Positions 34,170 through 42,012 of a DNA stretch of 64,000 bases are shown piece by piece. A program made the translations under genes and the position numbers. This stretch comes from JALOAP01 sp964632355 (GTDB lineage: Bacteria; Chloroflexota; Dehalococcoidia; Tepidiformales; Tepidiformaceae): NCBI GenBank assembly GCA_964632355.1, contig CAZWBW010000001.1, positions 1 to 64,000 on the forward strand, written 5' to 3'. The notes under the pieces are model-generated. The model had not been told where the DNA came from. It was given only the letters and a program-made list of their open reading frames with translations, and ran no database searches. The first letter of the stretch is position 1. Every line of letters begins with the position of its first letter.

Positions 34170-35737
34170 ACCACGTCCTCCACCAGCATCGCTCCCGGCA
34201 CGGTGTGCGCGATCTGCGTCGGTCGCGGCCCGCTCGTTCCGAGCGCCTGCCGCACCGGCAGGTCGAACTCGACCCGGCCTCCGTCCAGTCCGATGACCCG
34301 GGTTGCGAACCGGGCCGCCGCTTCGATGTCATGGGTCGCGACCAGCGCCGCGCCGCCGTCCTCCGCGTGCGCGCGAAGCCGTTCGCTGAGCGCGAGCTTC
34401 GCCGGCCCGTCCATGCCGCGCGTGGGTTCGTCCATCAGCCACACGCGCGGTTCGTGCGCCAGCATCGCGGCCATCGCCACGCGCTGCTGCTGCCCGACGC
34501 TCAGGTCGCGGGGGTTCCGGTCGGCCAGTTCCGAAACTGCCCACGCGTCGAGCACGCTCGCGGCCTCCGGCGCCATCCGCCGATGCCGTAGCGTCTCCCG
34601 GATCTCGTCGCACACCGTGTCGCGGTACAGCGCGATGGCCGGGTCCTGCGGCACGAGCCCCGCGACCGCTGTTCGCGCCTGCACCGAGCCGTTCGCCGCC
34701 TGTCCGGCGAGGAACACGGTCCCCGCAGCCGGTTGCACGAGTCCCGCGATCGCCCGGAACAGCGTCGACTTCCCGCTCCCGTTCCGCCCGATGAGCGCCA
34801 CGATCTCGCCTTCGCGCAGCGAAACTTCCACCTCCTTCAGCGCGATCTGCTCCCCGTAGGCCACCGTCAGCCCCTCGACCCGGAGCAGTTCGTCGCCCGG
34901 CGATGGTGGGTCGTCCGACGCCTTCGCACGAAGCCCGCGGGCCGCGGCCACCTGTTGGCCCTCTTCGACGGTGAGCGGGAGGGGGTCGAACTCGAACCGC
35001 CGCCCGAGTTCGCACACGGGCGGAACCGCCACGAGACGCGCTCCCGCTTCCCGCGGGGTCATCGGCGTGGCGCGCCCATCCGCTACCTGCAGCACCGCAT
35101 CGACGCGCGAAAGCAGACGTTCGAGCCGGTGCTCCGCGACGATGACCGTGATCCCGAGCTGTTCCCGCAGTGCCTCGATGGTGTCGAGTACCGAATTCGC
35201 GCCATCCGGGTCCAGCTGCGAGGTTGGCTCGTCGAGCAGCAGCACCTCCGGTTCGAGCGCGAGCACCGCCGCGATCGCCACCCGCTGCCGCTCCCCGCCC
35301 GAGAGCGTCGACAGCCGCCGGTAGCGCAGGTGGTCCACTCCAACGGCAGGCAGCAGCACGTCCAGGCGCCGCCACATCTCGGCCCGCCGCACGCCGTGCT
35401 GCTCCATCCCGAACGCGACTTCGTCTTCGACCGTGTCGGCGACGGCCTGCGCCTCGGGCTCCTGGAACACCATGCCCGCGATGGTCGCGACCCGCCGCGC
35501 CGGGGTTCGTGTGGGATCGATGCCCGCGACGCGAACGTTCCCGGCGAGCGTGCCCCCGTGGAACTGCGGCACCAGGCCGTTGAACAGCCGCAGCAGCGTC
35601 GACTTCCCCCCGGCGGATGGCCCCGCGAGCAGCGTCATGGAGCCCCGCTCGGCTTCGAACGAGACGTCGTCAAGCGCCGGCTGCCCTCGGCCCGGGTACG
35701 AGTACGTCACCCGTTCGAGCGAGGCGACGATGCTCAC
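34166..35737 (-). CDS. ECF transporter ATPase, two ATP-binding cassettes in one chain
   Basis: A 523-residue protein with two complete ABC ATPase domains. The first has Walker A GPSAGGKST (39-47), signature LSGGE (145-149) and Walker B LLLDE (166-170). The second has GRNGSGKST (317-325), LSVGQ (412-416) and WLMDE (433-437). Most ECF systems use separate EcfA1 and EcfA2, so this is a fused version as in some CbiO-like proteins. It drives S-component toppling through EcfT. GGAGG precedes the GTG at 35737, which overlaps the EcfT stop (GTGA). Confidence 0.92.
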   Translation of the reverse strand: MSIVASLERVTYSYPGRGQPALDDVSFEAERGSMTLLAGPSAGGKSTLLRLFNGLVPQFHGGTLAGNVRVAGIDPTRTPARRVATIAGMVFQEPEAQAVADTVEDEVAFGMEQHGVRRAEMWRRLDVLLPAVGVDHLRYRRLSTLSGGERQRVAIAAVLALEPEVLLLDEPTSQLDPDGANSVLDTIEALREQLGITVIVAEHRLERLLSRVDAVLQVADGRATPMTPREAGARLVAVPPVCELGRRFEFDPLPLTVEEGQQVAAARGLRAKASDDPPSPGDELLRVEGLTVAYGEQIALKEVEVSLREGEIVALIGRNGSGKSTLFRAIAGLVQPAAGTVFLAGQAANGSVQARTAVAGLVPQDPAIALYRDTVCDEIRETLRHRRMAPEAASVLDAWAVSELADRNPRDLSVGQQQRVAMAAMLAHEPRVWLMDEPTRGMDGPAKLALSERLRAHAEDGGAALVATHDIEAAARFATRVIGLDGGRVEFDLPVRQALGTSGPRPTQIAHTVPGAMLVEDVV

Positions 35738-36834
35738 GGCCGCACCTCCGGTCCGGGCCGAACGGTCGCGGCGACTGCCGGGGCTTCGGCGTCCACACGT
35801 GCCGGTGGACTGAACGCGAGCCGCAGCGCTGGCCACGCAGGCGTCAGCGCCACCAGCGCGCCGGTGATTTCGAATGACGGCATCGGCAAGCCGGCGAACG
35901 GGTTGTATCCCATGTCGAGCCACGCCCCGACGGGCCCGCCAACAGCGGCCACAGCCAGCACTACCGACCCGGCAATGAGCACACGGTCGACCAGCGGCAT
36001 CGGTTCGTCGCGGAGGCGGGTGGTCTGGCGTGCGCGCCCGGCGCTCCACGACCAGTAGGCGAGGCACCCCACCGCCACCGCGGCCGCGATCACCGCCGGG
36101 ACGCGAAGCGGCGCGTAGTAGAACCAGCCCACAGCGGCGAAAAGGAGCAGCGGCACCGCCGCCGAGCCGATCAGCCGCGACGCCCGCGACGCCGGGGGAG
36201 ACGCTGCGTAGCCCCGTGCTTCCATCGCTTCCGCCAGCCGCATCGATCGTTCGAGTCCGCCGATGACCGACGGCACAACGAGTGCGGGAATCTGCCGGAA
36301 CCCGCCCGGCGCGCCGCGCAGCGCGCGCATCTCACGGATGCGCCGCAGGTCCTCGATGCTCGAAGGGAGCAGCGTCAGCCCGATCGAGACGACGAGGCTG
36401 GCGTGGAAGAGCGCCGCCGGCGCGCTTCGAAGCAACTGGTGCGGAGTGACCGCACCGTTGAACACACCGAACGCGAGCAGCACGCACAGGATCGCCAGCC
36501 CGCGGATCGAGGCGGCCACCAGCCCCTCGGCACTCACCGGCCCGCCCAGCCGGAGGCCGCCCAGCCACTCCGGCACCTCCGGCCCCGGGATCGTGAACAG
36601 GATGTGGTCGCCGTAGTTCCCGTTGATCGTCGCAATGACCAGCGACACCGCGAACATAATCACGCCGAAGATCAGCAGCGTCCGGAACCCGGCCACCGCC
36701 GTCGAGGTGCGCGGCGCCATTGCCGCCACCAGGAACACGCAGAGCAGGATGATCGCGAGGTAGAACGGGTTGGAGGTGGACAGCGCCAGCACTCCAACCA
36801 TCAACACCCACGCGCACCACGCTCCGGTTGTCAT
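35734..36834 (-). CDS. ecfT: ECF transporter transmembrane protein EcfT
   Basis: A 366-residue membrane protein. The two coupling-helix motifs are REMRALRG (167-174) and EAMEARGYA (202-210); the latter is a canonical A-R-G that inserts into the ATPase grooves. Hydrophobic helices precede them and about three follow, longer than the usual 260 residues because of an extra C-terminal membrane section and a Pro/Ala tail. It lies 12 bp after the alpha-domain gene and overlaps the ATPase gene by four bases. Confidence 0.9.
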   Translation of the reverse strand: MTTGAWCAWVLMVGVLALSTSNPFYLAIILLCVFLVAAMAPRTSTAVAGFRTLLIFGVIMFAVSLVIATINGNYGDHILFTIPGPEVPEWLGGLRLGGPVSAEGLVAASIRGLAILCVLLAFGVFNGAVTPHQLLRSAPAALFHASLVVSIGLTLLPSSIEDLRRIREMRALRGAPGGFRQIPALVVPSVIGGLERSMRLAEAMEARGYAASPPASRASRLIGSAAVPLLLFAAVGWFYYAPLRVPAVIAAAVAVGCLAYWSWSAGRARQTTRLRDEPMPLVDRVLIAGSVVLAVAAVGGPVGAWLDMGYNPFAGLPMPSFEITGALVALTPAWPALRLAFSPPARVDAEAPAVAATVRPGPEVRP

Positions 36835-36846
36835 CGCTGTGCTCGC

Positions 36847-37947
36847 TTACCGCCGCATCCGCAGGATGCCGAACCCGCCGCCCACAACCACGACGACAAC
36901 GGCCACGCCGCCCAGGATCCACGGCAACGCGCTGTCCGAATCGTCCGTGGAGTCCGTGTCAGCGCCCCCGGTGCTCTCGGGTGCGTCGTCGCCCGGTGCT
37001 CCCTCGCTCGACCTCGCGTCGGGAGTGTCATCGGCCGGCGCGGCAATCGCGGTCTCCGCCGAGTCGCAAAGCGTGCGGCCGGCCAGAGCCGGTACCACCT
37101 GCATCGCCGCATAGGCCGGGTCGAATCCCGCGAACGACCCGTCCGGTTGCTGCTGCGACAGCAGGAAATCGACCGGCGTCTGATCGCCCTTCGTGTACGG
37201 GTCGGCCTCCGGGTTCTCGCCGGCCGCAATCAGCGCCTGCACCACGTATGAAGTCGAGGACGCGTTCGACGTGTCGTCGCCGGGGAATCCCCAGCCGCCA
37301 TCCTCGCCCTGCGTGCCACGGAAGTACTCGACGGTCTCGGCCACATCCGGGTCGTTCGCCGGCACGCCGGCCGCGAGCATCGCCTGCACGACCACGGCCG
37401 TGGTGTCCGGGTCGCTCGCCCCTTCGTACCCCCAGCCGCCGTCGTCGAGCTGGGCCTCGCGAAGGACCGTCACGGCCGTTTCTGGCACGTCGTTCCCCGT
37501 GCACGCGAGCCCAATGACGACGACTGCGTGGCTGAAGTCGTCCGGCGCGTATCGTCCCGTCGCGTCGTCGAATGCGTCGGTCATCGCCGCGACGAAGTCC
37601 GTTCCGCCAGTCGACCTGGGGTCGAGATCGAGCGCCTTCGCAGCCAGGGCTGCCTTCGCTGCCAGCGCCGGGCTCTCGGCTGCGACCGCCGCGGCCTGGG
37701 CTTCGAGATAGTCAGCCGGGTTCGTCCCGGCGTTCGCAACCTCCGACGGGTCACGGCCCGCCGCTCGGATAGCAAGAATCGCGTCAAACGTCTGCCCGGG
37801 ACCGAACCCACCGAACCCGCCGTCGGGTTCCTGCGTCGAGATGATGAACTCGACCGCGCTGTCGATGGACTCATCGGGACCCTGGGCAATCGCAACCACT
37901 GACCACAGGGCAGAAAGCCCCGCGGCGAGGAGAAGTAGCGCGCGCAT
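36847..37947 (-). CDS. Membrane-anchored alpha/alpha-barrel protein, transcobalamin alpha-domain-like
   Basis: A 366-residue protein and first gene of the B12 operon. Residues 1-22 are a signal peptide. Residues about 25-295 contain helical repeats with Q-x-D-G-G-W/F turns (TQEPDGGFGGFG at 38-49, QLDDGGWGYEG 166-176, QGEDGGWGFPG 213-223, QQPDGSFAGF 266-275), the pattern of alpha6/alpha6 terpene-cyclase/prenyltransferase barrels. The same fold forms the alpha domain of intrinsic factor and transcobalamin. An acidic linker (303-339) and a membrane helix (341-362) ending RMRR anchor it outside the cell. AGGAG lies six bases before the ATG. No DxDD cyclase catalytic motif is seen, arguing for binding rather than catalysis. 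Confidence 0.8.
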   Translation of the reverse strand: MRALLLLAAGLSALWSVVAIAQGPDESIDSAVEFIISTQEPDGGFGGFGPGQTFDAILAIRAAGRDPSEVANAGTNPADYLEAQAAAVAAESPALAAKAALAAKALDLDPRSTGGTDFVAAMTDAFDDATGRYAPDDFSHAVVVIGLACTGNDVPETAVTVLREAQLDDGGWGYEGASDPDTTAVVVQAMLAAGVPANDPDVAETVEYFRGTQGEDGGWGFPGDDTSNASSTSYVVQALIAAGENPEADPYTKGDQTPVDFLLSQQQPDGSFAGFDPAYAAMQVVPALAGRTLCDSAETAIAAPADDTPDARSSEGAPGDDAPESTGGADTDSTDDSDSALPWILGGVAVVVVVVGGGFGILRMRR

Positions 37948-38004
37948 GGAAACTCCTGGGGAAATGAGCAGGCCTGCATGTCGGCCTGCGGGCGGATGGG
38001 GGAT

Positions 38005-38032
38005 CAAGAAAGCCCGCCTTGGAGGGCGGGCT
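38005..38032 (-). terminator. Riboswitch expression-platform terminator
   Basis: AGCCCGCC (38011-38018) and GGCGGGCT (38025-38032) form an 8-bp stem with a six-base loop. On the minus strand it is followed by TTCTTG. It lies between the B12 aptamer and the first gene, so ligand binding would decide read-through. Confidence 0.8.
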
Positions 38033-38096
38033 GGTTACGTGGATCGGGTGATCATCGTTTCCGGCCCCTTTCTCTCGAAGGTTTACGGAACTCTGA

Positions 38097-38210
38097 GCAG
38101 ATGGACGGGTAACCTGGCTCCGCCCCGGAGGGCGATACAGTTGCGGGACAGCGCCGGCCTCTCACCGGCTTCCCCCGTCAGCTCCCGCGCGCGTGGCGCG
38201 GGACATCTGC
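38097..38210 (-). ncRNA. Cobalamin riboswitch aptamer
   Basis: On the minus strand the conserved core is present in order: a stem GCCGGTGAGAGGCCGGC (38153-38169), CCGCAACTG (38138-38146), and the B12 box GAGCCAGGTTACCC (38107-38120). Outer arms GCAGATG (38204-38210) and CATCTGC (38097-38103) form a perfect P1 helix closing a 114-nt aptamer. The downstream intrinsic terminator suggests transcriptional OFF control by cobalamin. It governs the five-gene ECF operon, tying that operon to B12. Confidence 0.9.
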
Positions 38211-38273
38211 GTATTCAGTTGTCCAAGCGAACAATGCCGCCTGCACGCGCTTCCGGTCAAGCCTCGGCAAGGT

Positions 38274-38831
38274 TTACCGTTCGGCCCACCGGAGAACGAA
38301 GCTCCCTTCACGGTCGATCGCGGTGATTCCCACGGTGGCAGGCCCGCCGTCGTGTTCGAACACCACGCGAAGAAAGTTCCGAACGTCGACGTCCGGCTCC
38401 CGCCGGATCTCGGCTCCGTTGACGAACACCACCACTTCGCAGTCCCGCTCGAGTGTGAACCCATACCGGCCCGGCGGCAGGTCAAACTGGGCCTCCGCAT
38501 ACAGGTGCCAGGCGTCGTCGGTGAGCGTCGGGAGCGGGGCACCGTCCGTCTCGATGTCGAGCGCGGCGAGTTGGTCGGCGCCGTACTCGGTCCCGGCTCC
38601 TGGTTCGCCGGACAGGTACCGGATCGTCCAGCCGCGCGGTGGCGGGAGTTCGGTGGTGCGAATGGGAGTCGGGCTCTCGGGTTCCTCCCGCGGTGGTACC
38701 GGTTGGCCGTGCGAAATCGGGCGCTGCACATTCGGCCGCCCGGCAGCAGGGTTGAAAAACGACAACGCGACCAGGAGGGCTACAAAAAGCGCACCAAGCC
38801 CCACCCATTCCCTGCGGCCCAACTCGTCCAT
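38274..38831 (-). CDS. Membrane-anchored protein with PA14-like ectodomain
   Basis: A 185-residue protein. A short basic N-terminus, one membrane helix (about residues 9-24, GLGALFVALLVALSFFNPAA) and a Pro-rich linker precede a beta-rich domain. That domain shows WTIRYLSGEPGAGTEYGADQ, FDLPPGRYGFTLERDCEVVV and VFVNGAEIRREPDVDVRNFL, resembling the PA14 beta-barrel fold that binds sugars. It ends 63 bp before the riboswitch start, on the same strand, but is probably a separate unit. The assignment is by pattern only. Confidence 0.6.
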   Translation of the reverse strand: MDELGRREWVGLGALFVALLVALSFFNPAAGRPNVQRPISHGQPVPPREEPESPTPIRTTELPPPRGWTIRYLSGEPGAGTEYGADQLAALDIETDGAPLPTLTDDAWHLYAEAQFDLPPGRYGFTLERDCEVVVFVNGAEIRREPDVDVRNFLRVVFEHDGGPATVGITAIDREGSFVLRWAER

Positions 38832-38889
38832 CTCGGGAAATGGTGGCTCGTATCTGGATGGTGAGGCAACTGGTGGGTTCAGACGGAGT

Positions 38890-38919
38890 GACGGGCGAGG
38901 GAACGGTCCCTCGCCCGTC
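38890..38919 (-). terminator. Hairpin terminator after the receiver-like gene
   Basis: A 13-bp perfect stem (GACGGGCGAGGGA / TCCCTCGCCCGTC) with loop ACGG, 29 bp beyond the stop of the receiver-like gene. There is no T-run. Confidence 0.65.
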
Positions 38920-38948
38920 CGATCCGGGCACCCACCACACACGACGGC

Positions 38949-39275
38949 CTAAGAAACCGCCTCCCGGATCTCCTTCAGCAACAGCGGACCATCCGCTGTC
39001 ATGGGAATGTACGCACTCGCGCCTGCCTGCTCGTACTTCGCGCGTTCGTCGGAACTTGGGAGCGCTGCCAGTACCACCACCCGTGCACCGCTTGCCGCCA
39101 GCTCCTGGCAGCGCTCGATGGTCAGATCCGTTGTCGTCGAAAGCACAATGTCCGACCCGTCCCGTTGGTCCCCCGCTTCGAGCAGCAGGAAGTGCGGCTC
39201 GTGGCGCAGTTGCGCTACGAGCGCCCGCCGCAGCAACCGATCGTTCGTCTCCACCCGGACGGTTCGATGGGGCAT
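38949..39275 (-). CDS. Receiver-like single-domain protein (108 aa)
   Basis: The protein begins PHRTVRVETNDRLLRRALVA. ARVVVLAALPSSDERAKYEQ and AGASAYIPMTADGPLLLKEI look like strands 4-5 of a CheY-type receiver, including the K-x-like region replaced by MTA. The acidic phosphorylation pocket is not evident, so it may be a pseudo-receiver. The ATG has CATAAT 6 bp upstream and no Shine-Dalgarno. It diverges from the RodZ-like gene. Confidence 0.6.
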   Translation of the reverse strand: MPHRTVRVETNDRLLRRALVAQLRHEPHFLLLEAGDQRDGSDIVLSTTTDLTIERCQELAASGARVVVLAALPSSDERAKYEQAGASAYIPMTADGPLLLKEIREAVS

Positions 39276-39281
39276 ATGGGC

Positions 39282-39287
39282 ATTATG
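39282..39287 (-). promoter_or_regulatory. -10 hexamer of a probable leaderless transcript
   Basis: CATAAT on the minus strand matches TATAAT at five of six positions and ends six bases before the receiver-like ATG. Confidence 0.45.
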
Positions 39288-39355
39288 AATCTGCCTATGG
39301 GTGCCGGTGATGGGCCGTTTGGGGAGGCTTGAGGGGCCGTTCGTCGCAAAAAGAG

Positions 39356-39369
39356 GTGACAAATGTCAC
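39356..39369. promoter_or_regulatory. Small palindrome in the divergent intergenic region
   Basis: GTGACA-AA-TGTCAC is a perfect 6-bp inverted repeat between the receiver-like gene and the RodZ-like gene, placed where an operator for either could lie. Confidence 0.35.
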
Positions 39370-39442
39370 TTCCTGTACGCGGAGAACCGACTCTCTCCCC
39401 GCCGCCTATATCCTATGCGCGTTCACCCCTACCCTATCGGCC

Positions 39443-40585
39443 ATGGGCGAACTCGGTTCGTTGCTCGTCCAGGCGCGCGAGGCCAAAGGCCTCACGCTGG
39501 AAGATGCCGAGCGCGATACGCGTATCTCGCGCCGCTATCTCCAGGCGCTCGAGACGGAACAGTTCGACATCATCCCCGCGCCCGTCTATGCGCGCGGGTT
39601 CCTTCGCTCCTACTCCCAGTACCTCGGCCTCGATCCGCAGGAAGTGCTGGCGCTCTTCCCACGCGAGGACCAGTACCCCGGGTCCCGCCGCAGCGAAGCC
39701 CGCGCATCGCCCGAAAACCCGCTCCCCGCGCACAGCCCCTCCCGGCCGTCCTGGCGCCGCGAACCCGAGCGTGCCGACGTCCGGCGCCCTGTGCCACCAC
39801 CCACTCGCGCCCCGCGGCAGCCGTTCGGTGCACCGCCGCCGCGGCAGCCTACTCCCCCGCGCGAGGAGTACTACAACGAACCGCACGACCCGTACTTCGA
39901 ACAGCGGCATCGGCAGCAGCGCCAGTACGAAGAACAGGAACACCTGGAACAGCGGTACCAGCAGGAACAGCGCCGGTTCGAAGAAGAACGCGCATACCAG
40001 CAGGAACGCCGCCAGCAACCCATCCGTCACGACACGCTCCCGCTCGTCGAAGAGCGCTACGACCACCCGCGCCCACAGGTGCGCCGCCCCGCCGACCCCT
40101 ACGAAGAGGAACCCTACGACCCGTCGGAGCCGGTGATCGGCGTTGACATCGGAGTGCCCGCGCCCACCCGGCGTATCCGCACCGACCCCGCGGCTCAGAC
40201 GCGCACCGCGGTCGTTGCGATCGTCGCGGTTGCTGCGGTGGTCGCGGTGATCCTGCTTGCGCTCCTGATTTCGAACCTCGGCGGCGATGACACTCCCGCC
40301 CCGGAAGACACTGGCGGAGATGACGCGGCGGCGGCCGTGGTTACTCCAACGCCCGAGTCCGCCGAGACGTCCGAGGGTGGCGTCGTGCGTGGAATCGTCC
40401 CCGATGTCGTAGGGCTCGATATCGCCGTTGCCCGTGCACAGGTGGAAGCGGCCGGGTATGTTGTGAATGAGGTTCGTGGCCCGAACGCAGCTCCTGTGAA
40501 CGAAGTGTTCGGGCAGGTGCCGGTTGGCAACACGCACCACCCGGAAGGCGAAACGGTCACGCTCGCCGTTAGCGAGGGCCCCTGA
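39443..40585 (+). CDS. RodZ-like HTH membrane protein with a C-terminal PASTA domain
   Basis: A 380-residue protein. Residues 1-75 are a RodZ/HTH_25-type helix-turn-helix (LGSLLVQAREAKGLTLEDAE, RDTRISRRYLQALETEQFD, YARGFLRSYSQYLGLDP). A long Pro/Glu/Gln/Arg-rich linker follows, then a membrane helix (AVVAIVAVAAVVAVILLALL), then a PASTA-type domain (VPDVVGLDIAVARAQVEAAG, FGQVPVGNTHHPEGETVTLA). RodZ couples MreB to wall synthesis, and PASTA domains sense murein or lipid II. The combination suggests a morphogenesis or wall-sensing protein. The stop overlaps the rimO start (TGATG). Confidence 0.85.
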   Translation: MGELGSLLVQAREAKGLTLEDAERDTRISRRYLQALETEQFDIIPAPVYARGFLRSYSQYLGLDPQEVLALFPREDQYPGSRRSEARASPENPLPAHSPSRPSWRREPERADVRRPVPPPTRAPRQPFGAPPPRQPTPPREEYYNEPHDPYFEQRHRQQRQYEEQEHLEQRYQQEQRRFEEERAYQQERRQQPIRHDTLPLVEERYDHPRPQVRRPADPYEEEPYDPSEPVIGVDIGVPAPTRRIRTDPAAQTRTAVVAIVAVAAVVAVILLALLISNLGGDDTPAPEDTGGDDAAAAVVTPTPESAETSEGGVVRGIVPDVVGLDIAVARAQVEAAGYVVNEVRGPNAAPVNEVFGQVPVGNTHHPEGETVTLAVSEGP

Positions 40586-41892
40586 TGGCAGTTCCCCGGA
40601 CGTACCACCTGGTCACGCTGGGCTGTCCAAAGAACGACGTCGATAGCGAACACCTCGAGCGCATCCTCACCGGCGGCGAACTCCTGCCGGTCGTCGAACC
40701 CGCCGAGGCCGACGCCATCATCGTCAACACCTGCGGATTCATCGAGCAGAGCCAGGCGCAATCCATGGAAACGGTGCGCCAGCTCGCCGCGGCCAAGCGC
40801 GAAGGCCAGACCCTCATCGTCGCGGGCTGTATGACGCAGCTCTACGGACGACAGGTTCGCGAAGAAGTCTCCGGCGTCGACCACATCTTCGGTGTGGGCC
40901 AGTGGCAGGACGTTGCGAAGCTGCTCAGCGTCGACGTCGACGCGATCTACGACATCCCGGAAAGTGCCGCCCGCGTAACCGGCCCGTCGGCCTACCTCAA
41001 GATCTCCGACGGCTGCGACGCGCCCTGCACCTTCTGTGTCATCCCGAAGATCAAGGGCCAGCTCCGTTCGGCGCCCGCGGGTCTGCTCGTGCGCGAAGCA
41101 CAGCGGCTGGTCGAAGCCGGCGCAAGGGAGCTCGTCCTTGTTGGCCAGGACACTACGGCCTGGGGCGAAGACATGGGCATGGCCGTGGGCGAAGGCCTGC
41201 CCGGCCTCCTCCGGATGCTGTCCGAAGCGGTCGGGCCCGACGTGTGGCTGCGGCTCATGTACGCCTACCCGAGCCGCGTCACTCCGCAACTCATCGAGAC
41301 GATGGCCGAACTGCCCAACGTCATCCCGTACCTCGATGTTCCGTTGCAGCATGGCTCCGAGGCCGTTCTCCGCCGGATGAAGCGCCCGCACAACCTCGAA
41401 AAGGTGTATCGGTTCATCGAACAACTCCGCGCTGCGATGCCGGATGTCGTACTGCGAACCTCGTTCATCGCGGGCTTCCCCGGCGAAACCGAGGCCGAAT
41501 TCAAGGAACTGCTTTCCTTCGCGAAGGCAATCGAGTTTGACCACGCCGGCTGCTTCACCTACTCCCGCCAGCGCTGGACCGGCGCCTTCGACATGCCCGA
41601 CCAGGTCCCCGACGAGGTGAAGCACGAGCGCCGCGAGCGTTTCATGCGGCAACAGCGGAAGATCGCCGCGAGACGTGCGCGCCGGTTTCGTGGCCGCGAA
41701 CTCGACCTGCTGGTCGAAGGTGTCGGCGAAGACGAAGACGGCGATCCCGTCATCGCCGGCCGCACCTACCGCGAAGCCCCGGAAGTCGATGGCCTTGTGT
41801 TCGTCAGCGGCCACGCCGAACCCGGCTCCCGCGTGCGCGTCCGCATCGAAGACACGGCCGACTACGACCTGTTTGGAACGCTGATCGGCTAG
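40585..41892 (+). CDS. rimO: Ribosomal protein S12 methylthiotransferase RimO
   Basis: A 435-residue radical-SAM enzyme that methylthiolates the conserved Asp of ribosomal protein S12. The N-terminal UPF0004 domain has LGCPKNDVDSEHL, VNTCGFIE and VAGCMTQLY (cluster Cys). The radical SAM motif is CDAPCTFC (CxxxCxxC). The C-terminal TRAM domain includes RELDLLVEG and GRTYREAPEVDGLVFV, as in RimO rather than MiaB. Coupled to the RodZ-like gene by TGATG. Confidence 0.95.
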   Translation: MAVPRTYHLVTLGCPKNDVDSEHLERILTGGELLPVVEPAEADAIIVNTCGFIEQSQAQSMETVRQLAAAKREGQTLIVAGCMTQLYGRQVREEVSGVDHIFGVGQWQDVAKLLSVDVDAIYDIPESAARVTGPSAYLKISDGCDAPCTFCVIPKIKGQLRSAPAGLLVREAQRLVEAGARELVLVGQDTTAWGEDMGMAVGEGLPGLLRMLSEAVGPDVWLRLMYAYPSRVTPQLIETMAELPNVIPYLDVPLQHGSEAVLRRMKRPHNLEKVYRFIEQLRAAMPDVVLRTSFIAGFPGETEAEFKELLSFAKAIEFDHAGCFTYSRQRWTGAFDMPDQVPDEVKHERRERFMRQQRKIAARRARRFRGRELDLLVEGVGEDEDGDPVIAGRTYREAPEVDGLVFVSGHAEPGSRVRVRIEDTADYDLFGTLIG

Positions 41893-42012
41893 TCGGGGAC
41901 CGCTCGCGCTGTGTTGCCGCGGCGGTTTCAGGTCTGATCTGGCACCCTCGGATAAGATGTCTCCGCCAAAGGTATTCGCCGGCGGCAATTCACAGGGAGA
42001 CATGTTTGTTCC

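Noticed and set aside
36847..37947. Calling the alpha-barrel protein a squalene-hopene cyclase or prenyltransferase
   Set aside because: No DxDD or zinc-site catalytic motif is seen, the protein is surface-anchored, and the operon is controlled by a B12 riboswitch.
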